From Actinomycetota bacterium (GTDB lineage: Bacteria; Actinomycetota; Actinomycetes; S36-B12), in contig JAUSNB010000053.1 in assembly GCA_030645615.1 (NCBI GenBank), positions 124,001 to 188,000 of the forward strand: a stretch of 64,000 bases of DNA, read 5' to 3'. How positions within the stretch are numbered: position 1 is the stretch's first letter; each line of letters begins with the position of its first letter. Below the pieces are notes generated by a model. That model made no database searches. It was not told where the DNA came from and worked only from the letters and a program-made list of their open reading frames with translations. This document shows, piece by piece, positions 1 through 12,033 of the stretch. The position numbers and the translations under genes were made by a program.

Positions 1-450
1 GTCGAGTCGTCCGCCGCCTCCGAGGCGGATACGGACGACTCCGACGAGGCGCTACTGGACCCGAGGTTCGAGGCCGCCTACGAGGCGATCGAGGCGGGTG
101 ACTGGGCGGGCGCCGCGGCCGCGTACCGGGCCGTGCTCGCTGCGGAGCCGGGCGACGTGGACGCGCAGGCAGGCGTCGCGCTGGTCGGCCTGTACTCCCG
201 CACGGACGGGATCGAGGAGTCGTCGATCGGCTCGCTGGATGAGGACGCGGCGGCCCTGCTCACGGCCGACTTCGCCGCAATGCGGCAGGAGTGGCCAGCG
301 GCGTTCGCCGCGGCCATCGGCGTGGTCCGTCGCACGTCGGGCGACGAGCGCGAGGCCGCTCGCTCCCGGGTGCTCGACTACTTCCTGCTGGCCGGCGACG
401 ATCCGTCGGTGCCGGCCGCCCGCAGCGGCCTGGCCAGCGCCCTGTTCTAG
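1..450 (+). CDS. C-terminal part of a thioredoxin-like/TPR co-chaperone (5' end outside window)
   Basis: The reading frame is open from the first base and ends with TAG at 448-450, giving the last 149 residues. After an acidic, serine-rich linker (about residues 1-20) the segment is made of alpha-helical, alanine-rich TPR-like repeats and ends with a region of the type DEREAARSRVLDYF, typical of the C-terminal half of CnoX/YbbN-type thioredoxin proteins. The thioredoxin fold itself would lie upstream, so the assignment rests on the tail and on context: in mycobacteria a thioredoxin gene (Rv1324) lies next to glgB in the same arrangement. It converges on glgB with a 16-base gap. The family call is likely; the exact role (holdase with a redox-inactive thioredoxin domain) is inferred. 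Confidence 0.6.
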   Translation, partial: VESSAASEADTDDSDEALLDPRFEAAYEAIEAGDWAGAAAAYRAVLAAEPGDVDAQAGVALVGLYSRTDGIEESSIGSLDEDAAALLTADFAAMRQEWPAAFAAAIGVVRRTSGDEREAARSRVLDYFLLAGDDPSVPAARSGLASALF

Positions 451-466
451 CCCGCCGAAGGGGAGG

Positions 467-2656
467 TCAGCCCTCGAAGTGGAAGTAGCTGGTCGACATC
501 GGCGGCAGGATGATCTGGGCCGATGCCGGCCGGCCGTGCCAGGGGCTCTCGACCGCCTCGATGGCGCCGAAGTTGCCCATGCCGCTGCCGCCGTACTCGC
601 GGGCATCGGTGTTGAGCAGCTCGGTCCAGGTCCCGGCCCGCGGCAGGCCCAGTCGGTACCCCTCGCGCGGCACGGGGGACAGGTTGGCCATGACCGCGAT
701 GCACTGCCCGTCGTCACCGTTGCGGATCCAGCTGAATGCATTGGAGCCTGAGTCGTTGGCATCGATCCACTCGAACCCGCTCGGGTCGTCGTCGCGCTGC
801 CACAGGGCCGGGCTCTCCCGGTAGACCCGGTTGAGGTCGACGACCGCCTGGAGCACGCCTGAATGCTCGGGGAACTGCAGTAGCCACCAGTCCAGCCCGC
901 GCTCGGCCGACCACTCGCCGGACTGGGCGAACTCCGAGCCCATGAACAGCAGCTTCTTGCCCGGGTGGCCCCACATGAAGGCGAGGTAGGCGCGCAGGTT
1001 CGCCAGTTCCTGCCAGCGGTCACCGGGCATCCGGGCCACGAGGGATCCCTTGCCGTGCACGACCTCGTCGTGGGAGATCGGCAGGATGAAGTGCTCGCTG
1101 TAGGCGTACACCATCGAGAAGGTCATCTCGTTGTGGTGGTACTGCCGGTGGATCGGCTCGTGCGACATGTAGTCCAGCGAGTCGTGCATCCAGCCCATGT
1201 TCCACTTGAAGCCGAAGCCGAGGCCGCCCACGAAGGTGGGCCGGGTGACCCCCGGCCAGGCCGTGGACTCCTCGGCGATCATCGTCACGCCGGGGACCCG
1301 CTTGTAGACCGTGGCGTTGAGTTCCTGCAGGAAGGCGACCGCGTCGAGGTTCTCCCGCCCGCCGAACTCGTTCGGGTACCACTCCCCGTCCTTGCGGGAG
1401 TAGTCCAGGTAGAGCATCGAGGCGACCGCGTCGACGCGCAGGCCGTCGACGTGGTACTCCTCCAGCCAGTACAGCGCGTTCGACACCAGGAAATTGCGCA
1501 CCTCCGTGCGGCCGAAGTCGAAGACGTACGTGCCCCAGTCGGGCTGCTCGCCGCGACGCGGGTCCGCATGCTCGTACAACGGGGTGCCGTCGAACCGGGC
1601 CAGCGCCCACTCGTCCTTCGGGAAATGAGCGGGGACCCAGTCGACGAGGACGCCGATGTCGGCCTGGTGCAGGGAGTCGATGAGGAACCGCAGGTCGTCG
1701 GGCTTGCCGAAGCGCGAGGTGGGCGCGAAGTAGGACGTCACCTGATAGCCCCATGACGGGGCGAACGGGTGCTCGGCGACGGGCAGGAACTCCACGTGGG
1801 TGAAGCCCGCATCGCGGACGTACTCGCTCAACTCCGTTGCCAGTTGCCGGTAGTCCAGGCCGGGCCGCCATGAGCCGAGGTGCACCTCGTAGATGGACAT
1901 CGGACGCTTGTGCTGGTCGGTGTGCGCGCGGACCGCCAGCCAGTCGTCATCGCTCCATGAGTAGCCGGACGTGTAGACGATGGACCCGGTCGCCGGCGGG
2001 ATCTCCGTGGCGAAGGCGAACGGGTCCGCCTTGTCGCGCCACTGGCCGTCTCGCCCGAGGATGGCGAACTTGTAGATCGCACCGTCGCCGATGTTCGGGA
2101 CGAACAGTTCCCAGATGCCGGTCCCGCCGAGCGAGCGCATGGGATGAGCGGTGCCGTCCCACCAGTTGAAGTCGCCGGCCACCCGCACGCCCTGGGCGTT
2201 GGGGGCCCACACGGCGAACGAGACGCCTGAGACCACGCCGATCCCCGTCTGGTACGACCGTGCGTGAGCGCCGAGGACCTGCCACAACTGCTCATGCCGG
2301 CCCTCGCCGATGAGGTGGAGGTCGATCTCGCCCAGCGTGGGCAGGAACCGGTAGGGGTCGTCGCCCGGAACGACGCTGCCTTGGTACGTGACGTCGATCG
2401 AGTAGTCCGGCACGGCCTTGGACCGCCACGCTGCCACCCAGACGTCGCGGTGCTCGTGCTCGAGGGGGATCCGGCCCTCGGGGGTCACCAGGGTGATCCC
2501 CTCGGCGTTCGGGCGAAGGACGCGCACGGTGACCACGCCCGCATCGAGGTGGGGCCCGAGGATCGAGTGCGGATCGTGGTGCCAGCCGTCGACGAGCCGG
2601 TCGAGGTCCAGTACCGACACCTCGCGTGCGGTGGTGGCGGGCGTTGGCTCCGTCAT
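467..2656 (-). CDS. glgB: 1,4-alpha-glucan branching enzyme GlgB
   Basis: 729-residue GH13 branching enzyme, which moves alpha-1,4 oligosaccharides into alpha-1,6 branches on glycogen. An N-terminal CBM48-type region precedes the barrel. The catalytic residues are visible: nucleophile D409 in GLRVDAV, acid/base E462 in MIAEES and D530 in ISHDEVVHG; the 53-residue spacing of the first two equals that of E. coli GlgB (405/458). I chose ATG at 2656 over an in-frame start 36 codons upstream: GGAG sits correctly before it, and the upstream extension is low-complexity and runs into the end of glgE. It lies 32 bases downstream of glgE on the same strand, so the two probably form an operon making branched alpha-glucan from maltose-1-phosphate. 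Confidence 0.96.
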   Translation of the reverse strand: MTEPTPATTAREVSVLDLDRLVDGWHHDPHSILGPHLDAGVVTVRVLRPNAEGITLVTPEGRIPLEHEHRDVWVAAWRSKAVPDYSIDVTYQGSVVPGDDPYRFLPTLGEIDLHLIGEGRHEQLWQVLGAHARSYQTGIGVVSGVSFAVWAPNAQGVRVAGDFNWWDGTAHPMRSLGGTGIWELFVPNIGDGAIYKFAILGRDGQWRDKADPFAFATEIPPATGSIVYTSGYSWSDDDWLAVRAHTDQHKRPMSIYEVHLGSWRPGLDYRQLATELSEYVRDAGFTHVEFLPVAEHPFAPSWGYQVTSYFAPTSRFGKPDDLRFLIDSLHQADIGVLVDWVPAHFPKDEWALARFDGTPLYEHADPRRGEQPDWGTYVFDFGRTEVRNFLVSNALYWLEEYHVDGLRVDAVASMLYLDYSRKDGEWYPNEFGGRENLDAVAFLQELNATVYKRVPGVTMIAEESTAWPGVTRPTFVGGLGFGFKWNMGWMHDSLDYMSHEPIHRQYHHNEMTFSMVYAYSEHFILPISHDEVVHGKGSLVARMPGDRWQELANLRAYLAFMWGHPGKKLLFMGSEFAQSGEWSAERGLDWWLLQFPEHSGVLQAVVDLNRVYRESPALWQRDDDPSGFEWIDANDSGSNAFSWIRNGDDGQCIAVMANLSPVPREGYRLGLPRAGTWTELLNTDAREYGGSGMGNFGAIEAVESPWHGRPASAQIILPPMSTSYFHFEG

Positions 2657-2688
2657 GGCGGACTCCGTAGTGGTCGCGGGCGGTTGGG

Positions 2689-4767
2689 TCAAAGGTGGCG
2701 GGCGTGGATCACGTGCGCGACGTGCTCCCAGGGGCGCAGCCGGACGTACGTGCTGCTGCCCCACGTCCAGATGGCTTCGGTGATCAGGTCATGCGCGATG
2801 AACCGGTCGTCGACCCCGAAGCCCAGCGCCGCCATGTCCCACCAGATGGTGGTCTCGCGCTCTCGGCCGGGGTCGAGGGTGCAGACGACGAGGACCACGT
2901 CGTCTCCGTCGCGCTTGGAGAACGCGGTCACGTCGCCGCTGTCGCTGGCGTGGAACCGCAACGAGCGGAGGTCCTGGAGCGCCGGATGCGCACGCCGGAC
3001 CGCGTTGAGCTGCTGCAGGTACGGGGCGAGAGTGCGGCCCTGCTTTCGCGCCAGGTCCCAGTCCCGTGGGCGGTACTGGTACTTCTCGGAGTCGAGGTAC
3101 TCCTCCGAGCCGGGGCGGACGGCCACGTGCTCGTAGAGCTCGAAGCCGCTGTAGACACCGTAGGTCGGCGAGAGGGTGGCGGCCAGCGTGGCCCGGATGG
3201 CGAAGCCTGCCGGACCCGAGTGCTGCAGGTACTCCGGGAGGATGTCGGGGGTGTTGACGAAGAAGTTCGGGCGCATCGCGGCGGCGGCCGGTCCGGCGAG
3301 CTCGGCCGCATACTCCTCGAGCTCGTACTTGGAGTTGCGCCACGTGAAGTAGGTGTAGCTCTGCTGGTAGCCGACCTCGGCCAGCGCGCGCATCATCGGC
3401 GGGCGGGTGAACGCCTCGGCGAGGAACAGGACGTCAGGGTCGGTCGCGAAGACCGAGTTGAGCAGCCGGTCCCACACCCACAGCGGCTTCGTGTGCGGGT
3501 TGTCGACGCGGAAGATCCGCACGCCGTGGGCCATCCAGAACCGCACGACCCTCTCGACCTCGGTGTACAGGCCCTCCGGGTCGTTGTCGAAGTTGAGGGG
3601 GTAGATGTCCTGGTACTTCTTCGGCGGGTTCTCCGCGTAGGCGATCGTTCCGTCGGCCCGCGTGGTGAACCACTCCGGATGGGCCTTGACCCACGGGTGG
3701 TCGGGCGCCGCCTGCAGCGCCAGGTCGATGGCGATCTCCATGCCGAGCTCGGCGATGCGCGCGACGAACCGGTCGAAATCGGCCAGCGTTCCCATGTCGG
3801 GATGGATCGCATCGTGGCCGCCCGCAGCCGAGCCGATGGCCCAGGGCGAGCCGGGATCCTCCGGCCCGGGGGACAAGGTGTTGTTCGGTCCCTTGCGGTT
3901 GACTGCGCCGATGGGATGGACGGGCGGCACGTAGACCACGTCGAAGCCCATCGCCGCGATCGCGGGCAGGCGCTCGGCGGCCGTCGCAAAGGTCCCCGAT
4001 CGCGGCGGGTCGAGGCCGGCCCCCTCGCTGCGCGGGAAGAACTCGTACCACGAGCCGACGAGGGCACGGCGGCGCTGGACCCGGAGCGGCCATGGGCCAC
4101 TCGTGGTCACGCCTTCCCGGATCGGGTGACCGTGCATGATCGCCGTGACGGCGGGGTCGGTGCCGGCCGCCAGGCGCACCGGCGCGGGAAGGGCCCCGTT
4201 CACCAGGGTGCGGGCAGCGGTGAGCAGGGTCTGCCGCTCCGGGTCGCTGAGGGCCATATCGTCCCGGGCTGACCGCTCGAGCAGGAGCGACCCCTCGAGG
4301 AGTTCGAGGTCCACGTCGACGCCGGCGGGGACCTTCAGCTCGGCCCGGTGCGTCCAGCTGTCCCACGGGCTGCCCCAGGCCTCGAGGGTGAAGGACCAGT
4401 CGCCCACGGCATCGGGGCGGACGTGCCCGAGCCAAGCGTCCATCCCGAAGCCCTCGGCCTCCATGCGGACGACCTGGGCCACGGTGCCGTCCGGCCGGGA
4501 CAGGGAAACCGTGAGTCCCATCGAGTCGTGCCCCTCGCGGAACGAGGTCGCCCGCACGGGGATGGCCTCTCCCACGGCTCCGGCGGCCGGCCGGCGACCG
4601 CCCAGCACGACCGGGGAGACGTCCGTGATGGGGAACCGGCCGCTCAGTTCCTGGGGCGGGTCAAGCCGCTGCGGTTGCCACCGGGTCGGGGCGGTCGTGC
4701 GGGCAATCGTGGCAGGCACCTCGCTTGGCGGGGTCGGCCGGCTGCGTCGGGGACGCGCGGTTGCCAT
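2689..4767 (-). CDS. glgE: Alpha-1,4-glucan:maltose-1-phosphate maltosyltransferase GlgE
   Basis: 692-residue GH13 (subfamily 3) enzyme that extends alpha-glucan using maltose-1-phosphate. The nucleophile is D422 in FRVDNPHTK and the acid/base is E451 in FLAEAF, 29 residues apart as in known GlgE proteins. The sequence [20 protein letters not shown] and the following YVPPVHPIG stretch are characteristic of the family. The N-terminal domain (about residues 40-150) carries the beta-sandwich. ATG at 4767 is preceded by TAGTGT and seven bases with no Shine-Dalgarno, so the mRNA is probably leaderless. It is divergent from glgP and leads into glgB. The maltose-1-phosphate source (TreS/Pep2 or GlgM) is not in the window. 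Confidence 0.96.
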   Translation of the reverse strand: MATARPRRSRPTPPSEVPATIARTTAPTRWQPQRLDPPQELSGRFPITDVSPVVLGGRRPAAGAVGEAIPVRATSFREGHDSMGLTVSLSRPDGTVAQVVRMEAEGFGMDAWLGHVRPDAVGDWSFTLEAWGSPWDSWTHRAELKVPAGVDVDLELLEGSLLLERSARDDMALSDPERQTLLTAARTLVNGALPAPVRLAAGTDPAVTAIMHGHPIREGVTTSGPWPLRVQRRRALVGSWYEFFPRSEGAGLDPPRSGTFATAAERLPAIAAMGFDVVYVPPVHPIGAVNRKGPNNTLSPGPEDPGSPWAIGSAAGGHDAIHPDMGTLADFDRFVARIAELGMEIAIDLALQAAPDHPWVKAHPEWFTTRADGTIAYAENPPKKYQDIYPLNFDNDPEGLYTEVERVVRFWMAHGVRIFRVDNPHTKPLWVWDRLLNSVFATDPDVLFLAEAFTRPPMMRALAEVGYQQSYTYFTWRNSKYELEEYAAELAGPAAAAMRPNFFVNTPDILPEYLQHSGPAGFAIRATLAATLSPTYGVYSGFELYEHVAVRPGSEEYLDSEKYQYRPRDWDLARKQGRTLAPYLQQLNAVRRAHPALQDLRSLRFHASDSGDVTAFSKRDGDDVVLVVCTLDPGRERETTIWWDMAALGFGVDDRFIAHDLITEAIWTWGSSTYVRLRPWEHVAHVIHARHL

Positions 4768-4780
4768 GGCGGAAACACTA
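4768..4780 (-). promoter_or_regulatory. Leaderless -10 promoter of glgE
   Basis: TAGTGT (4780 down to 4775) is followed by seven bases and then the ATG of glgE at 4767. There is no ribosome binding site between them. Confidence 0.6.
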
Positions 4781-4936
4781 GCGGCGTCCCTCCGCCCGCG
4801 CCGGGCCCAAGCCGGACGGTGAGCAGGGCCCTGCGGGTCCGGGACGCGTGTGCAAGATGTTGCGTGAGTTGCAAGAAACCGACACTCCGACGCACGTTCG
4901 CGGCTCCCCGGCGGTGCCTGAACCCCTTGCTGGCGC

Positions 4937-4949
4937 TAGGTTGTGCCGC
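4937..4949 (+). promoter_or_regulatory. Leaderless -10 promoter of glgP
   Basis: TAGGTT at 4937-4942 lies seven bases before the GTG at 4950. This spacing puts the expected transcription start on the start codon and helps decide the start against an in-frame ATG at 4848. Confidence 0.6.
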
Positions 4950-7544
4950 GTGAGAGCCATCCGACGATTCACCGTGCGCACCGTCCTGCCCGCCAACCTG
5001 GCCGCGCTGCAGGACCTGGCCATCAACCTGCGCTGGTCCTGGGACCCACGCACCCGCGACCTCTTCGCGGCCATCGACGCCGACCTGTGGGCGTCCGGGG
5101 GCTTCGATCCGGTCCGGCTGCTCGGCGAGGTCTCGGCCGAGCGGCTCGAGGAACTGTCGGAGGACGAGGGATTCGTCGACTGGGTCTCCCGCACGGCGGC
5201 GGACCTGCAGGAGTACCTGACGTCGGACCGCTGGTACCAGTTCCTCGGGGCGGAGGCCCCGGCCGGCATCGCCTACTTCTCCCCCGAGTACGGGATCACG
5301 GCTGCACTTCCCCAGTACTCCGGTGGCCTGGGCATCCTGGCTGGCGACCACCTCAAGACGGCCAGTGACCTCGGCGTGCCCATCATCGGGATCGGCCTGT
5401 TCTACCGCTCCGGCTACTTCCGGCAGTCGCTGTCGCGCGACGGTTGGCAGCAGGAGCGCTACCCCGTTCTCGACCCCGACGGCAGCCCGGTCTCGCTCCT
5501 GCGCGAAGCAGATGGCTCGGCTGCGAAGGTCGCGATCGGCCTGCCCGGCCAGCGCTTCATAGCCGCCCGCATCTGGGTGGCGCAGGTCGGCCGGGTTCCG
5601 CTGCTGCTGCTCGACTCCGACGTGGAGGAGAACGGGCCGGCCGAGCGCGAGGTCACCGACCGCCTCTACGGCGGCGGCGGCGAGCACCGGCTGCAGCAGG
5701 AGATGCTGCTGGGCATCGGCGGCGTGCGGGCCATGCGCGTCTACTGCCGGATCACGGGCCACCCGGAGCCGGAGGTGTTCCACACGAACGAGGGGCATGC
5801 CGGCTTCCTTGGCGTCGAGCGCATCCGTGAGCTCGTCGAGTCGACCCCAGGCCTCACCTTCGCGGAAGCCCTCGAGGTCAGCCGGGCCGGTACCGTGTTC
5901 ACCACGCATACGCCGGTGCCCGCCGGCATCGACCGCTTCCCGCTCGACCTCGTCGAGCAGTATTTCGGCGGCGACAATGCGGCCGCGGGAGTCCCCGTCG
6001 CCCAGATCCTGGCGCTCGGGGTCGAGGACTTCGAGGGCGGCGACCCCACCGTGTTCAACATGGCGGTCATGGGCCTGCGCCTGGCCCAGCGGGCCAACGG
6101 CGTGAGCCTGCTGCACGGGCAGGTCTCCCGTGGAATGTTCTCCGGCCTGTGGTCGGGCTTCGACGGCGACGACGTGCCGATCACCTCCGTCACGAACGGC
6201 GTGCATGCCCCGACGTGGGTGGCTCGGCAGGTCATCGACCTCGCGCACGGCCGGTCGATCGACGATGCGCCCGGCTGGGAGGCCATCGCGGACACGGCGG
6301 ACGACGATCTCTGGGCGACCAAGCGGCACCTGCGGGAAGAGCTGGTCGCCATGGTCCGCACCCGGCTGCGCGACTCCTGGTTGACCCGTGGCGCGAGCCA
6401 CGCCGAGCTGTCGTGGATCGACGATGTGCTCGACCCCGACGTCCTGACCATCGGATTCGCCCGTCGGGTCCCCTCGTACAAGCGGCTCACGCTCATGCTG
6501 CGCGACCCCGAGCGACTGACGGCCCTGCTCACCGACCCGGACCGGCCGGTGCAGCTCGTCGTGGCCGGCAAGGCCCATCCGGCCGACGACGGCGGGAAGC
6601 GCCTGATCCAGGAACTCGTCCGGTTCGCCGACCAGGAGGGGGTACGGAACCGCATCGTGTTCCTGCCCGACTACGACATCGAGATGGCGACAGTGCTGTA
6701 TCCGGGGTGCGACGTCTGGCTGAACAACCCGATCCGGCCCCTCGAGGCGAGCGGAACGTCGGGCATGAAGGCAGCACTTAACGGAGCGCTGAACCTGTCG
6801 ATCCTCGATGGCTGGTGGGACGAGTGGTTCGACGGCAGCAACGGATGGGCCATCCCCACGGCCGACGGCGTCGAGGATGCCGACCGTCGTGACGACATCG
6901 AGGCCGAGGCCCTCTATGCGCTGATCGAGTCCTCGGTCACCAAGGCGTTCTACGAGCGCGACGACCGCGGCCTGCCGCCAGCCTGGCTGGCGATGGTCAA
7001 GCACACGCTCCGGACGCTCGGTCCCAAGGTCCTCGCCTCGCGGATGCTCCGCGAGTACGTCCTGCGGCTGTACGTCCCTGCTGCCGAGGCCTCGCGGGCG
7101 GTCGACGGCCCTGCCCATGAACGGGCCAAGGCACTCGCCGGATGGAAGCGGCGGGTTCGCCAGTCGTGGGGCTCCATCCGGATCGAGCATGTCGAGGCCG
7201 ATGGCGTGGGCGACGCGGTGGTGATGGGAACCCCGATCACCGTGCGGGTTTTCGTGACGCTGGGCGACCTCGCCCCCGACGACGTGGTCGTCGAGACCGT
7301 GTACGGACGGGTCGACGCGGACGACCGCATCAAGCGCCCCCAGCACGCGGCCATGGAGGCGGTGGAGAAGTACGAGGGCAATCGCTGGCAGTACCGGCTC
7401 GTCGTCACCCTCGACAAGAACGGTCCGTTCGGCTACACCGTCCGCGTCCTGCCGCGTCACGACTCGCTCGCATCGCCGTTCGAGATGGGCCTGCAGGCCC
7501 TGCCGCCACTGACGGCGGGCATGGCCGACGGGGTGCTGCGCTAG
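4950..7544 (+). CDS. glgP: Alpha-glucan phosphorylase GlgP
   Basis: 864-residue alpha-glucan phosphorylase that releases glucose-1-phosphate from glycogen or maltodextrin. The pyridoxal-phosphate lysine is K607 in GTSGMKAALNG, followed by LNLSILDGWWDEW. The sequence belongs to the short (about 860 residues) GlgP branch found in actinobacteria. An N-terminal DUF3417-like helical region with LRWSWDPRTRDLF precedes the catalytic part. The start is the GTG at 4950, giving VRAIRRFTVRTV; an ATG 34 codons earlier would add an untypical cysteine-rich leader. It is divergent from glgE-glgB, so synthesis and breakdown genes flank a 182-base shared control region. It converges on the phosphoesterase gene with a 10-base gap. 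Confidence 0.95.
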   Translation: MRAIRRFTVRTVLPANLAALQDLAINLRWSWDPRTRDLFAAIDADLWASGGFDPVRLLGEVSAERLEELSEDEGFVDWVSRTAADLQEYLTSDRWYQFLGAEAPAGIAYFSPEYGITAALPQYSGGLGILAGDHLKTASDLGVPIIGIGLFYRSGYFRQSLSRDGWQQERYPVLDPDGSPVSLLREADGSAAKVAIGLPGQRFIAARIWVAQVGRVPLLLLDSDVEENGPAEREVTDRLYGGGGEHRLQQEMLLGIGGVRAMRVYCRITGHPEPEVFHTNEGHAGFLGVERIRELVESTPGLTFAEALEVSRAGTVFTTHTPVPAGIDRFPLDLVEQYFGGDNAAAGVPVAQILALGVEDFEGGDPTVFNMAVMGLRLAQRANGVSLLHGQVSRGMFSGLWSGFDGDDVPITSVTNGVHAPTWVARQVIDLAHGRSIDDAPGWEAIADTADDDLWATKRHLREELVAMVRTRLRDSWLTRGASHAELSWIDDVLDPDVLTIGFARRVPSYKRLTLMLRDPERLTALLTDPDRPVQLVVAGKAHPADDGGKRLIQELVRFADQEGVRNRIVFLPDYDIEMATVLYPGCDVWLNNPIRPLEASGTSGMKAALNGALNLSILDGWWDEWFDGSNGWAIPTADGVEDADRRDDIEAEALYALIESSVTKAFYERDDRGLPPAWLAMVKHTLRTLGPKVLASRMLREYVLRLYVPAAEASRAVDGPAHERAKALAGWKRRVRQSWGSIRIEHVEADGVGDAVVMGTPITVRVFVTLGDLAPDDVVVETVYGRVDADDRIKRPQHAAMEAVEKYEGNRWQYRLVVTLDKNGPFGYTVRVLPRHDSLASPFEMGLQALPPLTAGMADGVLR

Positions 7545-7554
7545 CGGGCTGCGG

Positions 7555-9000
7555 CTAGGTGGCGTCGACGCAGTACAGGCTCGCGTCGCGCAGTCCGCAG
7601 CGCGCGAATTGCTCGCCGGCCGGGTCACGCATGCTGATTCGCCAGGCGCCTGCGTCGGCCTGCGGCGTCGCGATGGCGTACCCGAAGCGAGGAGCCACCC
7701 ACGCCCAGTCGGGCACGGGGTAGCCGGCGGTGGGCGGGGTGCCGGGGAGCGGGTAGCCGATCGCGGGGTCGAGTTGCGTGCCACCGTTGCCGAGGACCAG
7801 TTGGCTGGGCAGCCCGGGCAGCCGCACGGCCTGGGCAATGTGGATGTGCGACGACAGCACCATCTCGAAGGACCCGAGCAGTCCTTCCGATGATGCCGTC
7901 TGGTCGGCGGACGTCCAGGGGTTGAAGGGCGCGTCGGGTACCGCGAACTGCGTGGTGACGTAACCGTAGACAGGTCGATGCGTGAGCAGCCAGCTCTCCC
8001 GGCCCGGCCGTGACCGGGTCAGGTCGGCCGCACGCTGGTACGCCGGCCGTTGCAGGCTGGTGAACGACGTGACGCGGGTGTCGCTCCCGCCGGCGGAGTC
8101 CACGACGGCCAGCCGCAAGGTGCGACCGGGCGCCACGGCCAGGTCGATCGCGTAGGTGCCGGTCGGCACGGTCGCCGCCGCCACCAGGCCGGTGTCTCCG
8201 GGAACCGGCGCGCAGGCGTCCTCGGTGCCGTCCCGCGGGTCCAGCAGCAGGAAGTAGCCGTTGCCGCCGCGGTTGCACGCCTCGTGGTTGCCTCGGACCA
8301 TGACGAGCGGAACCGAGGACAGCAGCGGAGCCATGGGCAGCAGGACGTCGGCGATCCACCCGTAGGCGCTGTCCGTGAACGGCAGCCCCGTGACGGGTGG
8401 CGGGCTCGACCCGCACATCGCCTGCGCGGTGGGCGGGCAGGCGGCCTCCCGGTAGTAGAAGTCGCCCACCACGAGGGCGACGTCGGGCTCGTCGTCCGCG
8501 ATGGCCTGCGAGATCGCTGCCAGCGGCCAGGCATCGGGGGAGGAGCAGTCCTGGACCTCGAAGCTGGCGATGCGGCACCCCGTGTCGCTCACCATCGCCA
8601 CTTCGTCGACGACGGCCGGAAGGGCGGCTGGTACGGGCCGGCCGGCAACGGAGGCACCGATCACGTCGACAGGCAGGTGCGCCGAGCACACGAGGATCGA
8701 CGAGAAGGCCGGGTAGGTGGTGGTCGGTGCGGTCCTCTCGCGCATGGCAACCCGTTCGAACCGCACGTTGCCGTTGCGCTGCCGAGCCACCTCGACCTCT
8801 GGGCACGCGGCACCGGCCGGCATGACCGCACGTACGACCAGGCCGGATGCAGCCGTCGACCGCGGGGCGACCAGCGTGTACGCGGAGATGGGAGCTGAAC
8901 CGGACTGCTCCGCTGCCTGTGCCGGGATCGCGGCGGCCAAGGTGGCAGTAAGCAGTGCCAAGGCGGCCGTCGGGCGGGAGATGTTCATGACGTTGGACAC
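7555..9000 (-). CDS. Secreted metallophosphoesterase
   Basis: 481 residues with a signal peptide (hydrophobic TAALALLTATLAAAIPAQA, cleavage near residue 29). The calcineurin-like phosphoesterase signature is in order: VVGDFYYRE (about 190), VRGNHEACNRGG (about 250), LLTHRPVYG (about 355) and SSHIHIAQ (about 390). The GDxx/GNHE/GHxH metal-binding pattern is kept, although the last block reads SSHIH. It should act outside the cell or at the surface on a phosphate ester; the substrate cannot be read from sequence. An N-terminal beta-rich region of about 150 residues precedes the catalytic domain. The start is GTG at 9000 with GGGG upstream; ATG at 8988, four codons later, is nearly as good. It lies 23 bases after glgX on the same strand. 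Confidence 0.8.
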   Translation of the reverse strand: MSNVMNISRPTAALALLTATLAAAIPAQAAEQSGSAPISAYTLVAPRSTAASGLVVRAVMPAGAACPEVEVARQRNGNVRFERVAMRERTAPTTTYPAFSSILVCSAHLPVDVIGASVAGRPVPAALPAVVDEVAMVSDTGCRIASFEVQDCSSPDAWPLAAISQAIADDEPDVALVVGDFYYREAACPPTAQAMCGSSPPPVTGLPFTDSAYGWIADVLLPMAPLLSSVPLVMVRGNHEACNRGGNGYFLLLDPRDGTEDACAPVPGDTGLVAAATVPTGTYAIDLAVAPGRTLRLAVVDSAGGSDTRVTSFTSLQRPAYQRAADLTRSRPGRESWLLTHRPVYGYVTTQFAVPDAPFNPWTSADQTASSEGLLGSFEMVLSSHIHIAQAVRLPGLPSQLVLGNGGTQLDPAIGYPLPGTPPTAGYPVPDWAWVAPRFGYAIATPQADAGAWRISMRDPAGEQFARCGLRDASLYCVDAT

Positions 9001-9003
9001 TAA

Positions 9004-9016
9004 CCCCGAAGTGGGG
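9004..9016. repeat. Small hairpin between glgX and the phosphoesterase gene
   Basis: CCCC-GAAGT-GGGG. The loop GAAGT followed by G-rich sequence resembles the loop end of the larger 3' stem-loops at 42233, 44890 and 38475. It may be a short member of that family or coincidence. Confidence 0.3.
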
Positions 9017-9023
9017 TGCTAGG

Positions 9024-11129
<2,106 letters not shown>

Positions 11130-11141
11130 CCATCCACGCTA
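11130..11141 (-). promoter_or_regulatory. Leaderless -10 promoter of glgX
   Basis: TAGCGT (11141 down to 11136), six bases, then the GTG of glgX at 11129. No Shine-Dalgarno. Confidence 0.65.
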
Positions 11142-11172
11142 CTAGTCCCGCCGCCCATGCCGGCCGCGACAC

Positions 11173-11178
11173 TAGGCT
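11173..11178 (+). promoter_or_regulatory. -10 box for the enoyl-CoA hydratase gene
   Basis: TAGGCT, about 55 bases before the ATG at 11234 and only 31 bases from the divergent glgX box. Expected start of transcription near 11185, leaving a normal 5' UTR with GGAAGG at 11219-11224. Confidence 0.45.
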
Positions 11179-11233
11179 CGCGCCGATCGGTCCGTGCACG
11201 GGCCGGCAGGACGAGTCGGAAGGCGGCTGGGCA

Positions 11234-12013
11234 ATGGCGGACTTCATCGAGGTCAGTGTCGAGGCGGGCGTGGCGACCATGCTGCTGAACCGGCCGCCCA
11301 TGAACGCCCTGTGCATTCAGATGCAGCAGGAGATCGCGGCGGCCGCGAAGGAGCTCGGATCCCGCAAGGACGTCGGCGCCGTCGTCCTCTACGGCGGGCC
11401 GAAGCTCTTCGCGGCGGGTGCGGACGTCAAGGAGATGGCCGGCATGACCTACCAGGACATGGTCCGCGCGTCGGTCGGCCTGCAGGACGCTTTCACCGCT
11501 GTCGCCCGCATCCCGCAACCCACCATCGCCGCGGTTACCGGGTATGCGCTGGGGGGCGGCTGCGAACTGGCCATGTGCTGCGACCTGCGGATCGCGGCCG
11601 ACGATGCCCAGCTCGGCCAGCCCGAGATCCTGCTGGGCATCATCCCCGGCGCGGGGGGGACCCAGCGGCTGCCCAGGCTGGTGGGCCCCTCGCGCGCAAA
11701 GGAGATCGTGCTCACCGGTCGGTTCGTGCGCGCCGACGAGGCGCTCGCGATCGGGCTCGTCAACACGGTCGTGCCCTCGGCCGACACGTTCATGGCCGCT
11801 CAGGAACTGGCCGCGAGGCTCGCCGCCGGCCCCGCCCTGGCGCTGCGTGCCGCCAAGGAGTCCATCGACCGCGGCATCGAGACCGACCTCGAGACAGGCC
11901 TTGCCATCGAGCGGCAGCACTTCGCCGCGCTGTTCGCCACGGACGACCGTCAGGTCGGGATGGACTCCTTCATCGCGAGCGGTCCGGGGAAGGCCGAGTT
12001 CACCGGCAACTGA
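11234..12013 (+). CDS. Enoyl-CoA hydratase/isomerase
   Basis: 259-residue crotonase-fold protein. The oxyanion-hole segments are LFAAGADVKEM (about residue 57-67) and GYALGGGCELA (about 102-112). Both catalytic glutamates of the hydratase subgroup are present, in GGCELA and in LGQPEI, 20 residues apart as in rat mitochondrial crotonase, followed by LGIIPGAGGTQRLPRLVG. It should therefore hydrate trans-2-enoyl-CoA in beta-oxidation rather than act only as an isomerase. It sits near etfBA, which accepts electrons from acyl-CoA dehydrogenases, so a shared role in fatty-acid or amino-acid catabolism is plausible. The chain-length preference cannot be told. Confidence 0.9.
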   Translation: MADFIEVSVEAGVATMLLNRPPMNALCIQMQQEIAAAAKELGSRKDVGAVVLYGGPKLFAAGADVKEMAGMTYQDMVRASVGLQDAFTAVARIPQPTIAAVTGYALGGGCELAMCCDLRIAADDAQLGQPEILLGIIPGAGGTQRLPRLVGPSRAKEIVLTGRFVRADEALAIGLVNTVVPSADTFMAAQELAARLAAGPALALRAAKESIDRGIETDLETGLAIERQHFAALFATDDRQVGMDSFIASGPGKAEFTGN

Positions 12014-12021
12014 TCCAGACC

Positions 12022-12033
12022 TATGGTTGGCCC
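12022..12033 (+). promoter_or_regulatory. Leaderless -10 promoter of the GT4 gene
   Basis: TATGGT at 12022-12027, six bases, then GTG at 12034. It starts eight bases after the stop of the hydratase gene and fixes the start of the glycosyltransferase. Confidence 0.65.

Noticed and set aside
4644-7838. A 1064-codon open frame on the strand opposite glgP
   Set aside because: It mirrors the GC-rich third positions of glgP, has no known domains, is rich in Arg, His and Val in the way antisense frames are, and glgP has full family motifs.
11194-12033. A long N-terminal extension of the GT4 glycosyltransferase
   Set aside because: The frame is open but overlaps the enoyl-CoA hydratase gene in full; GT-B folds begin at the LSWEYPP segment and a leaderless promoter sits right before the GTG at 12034.
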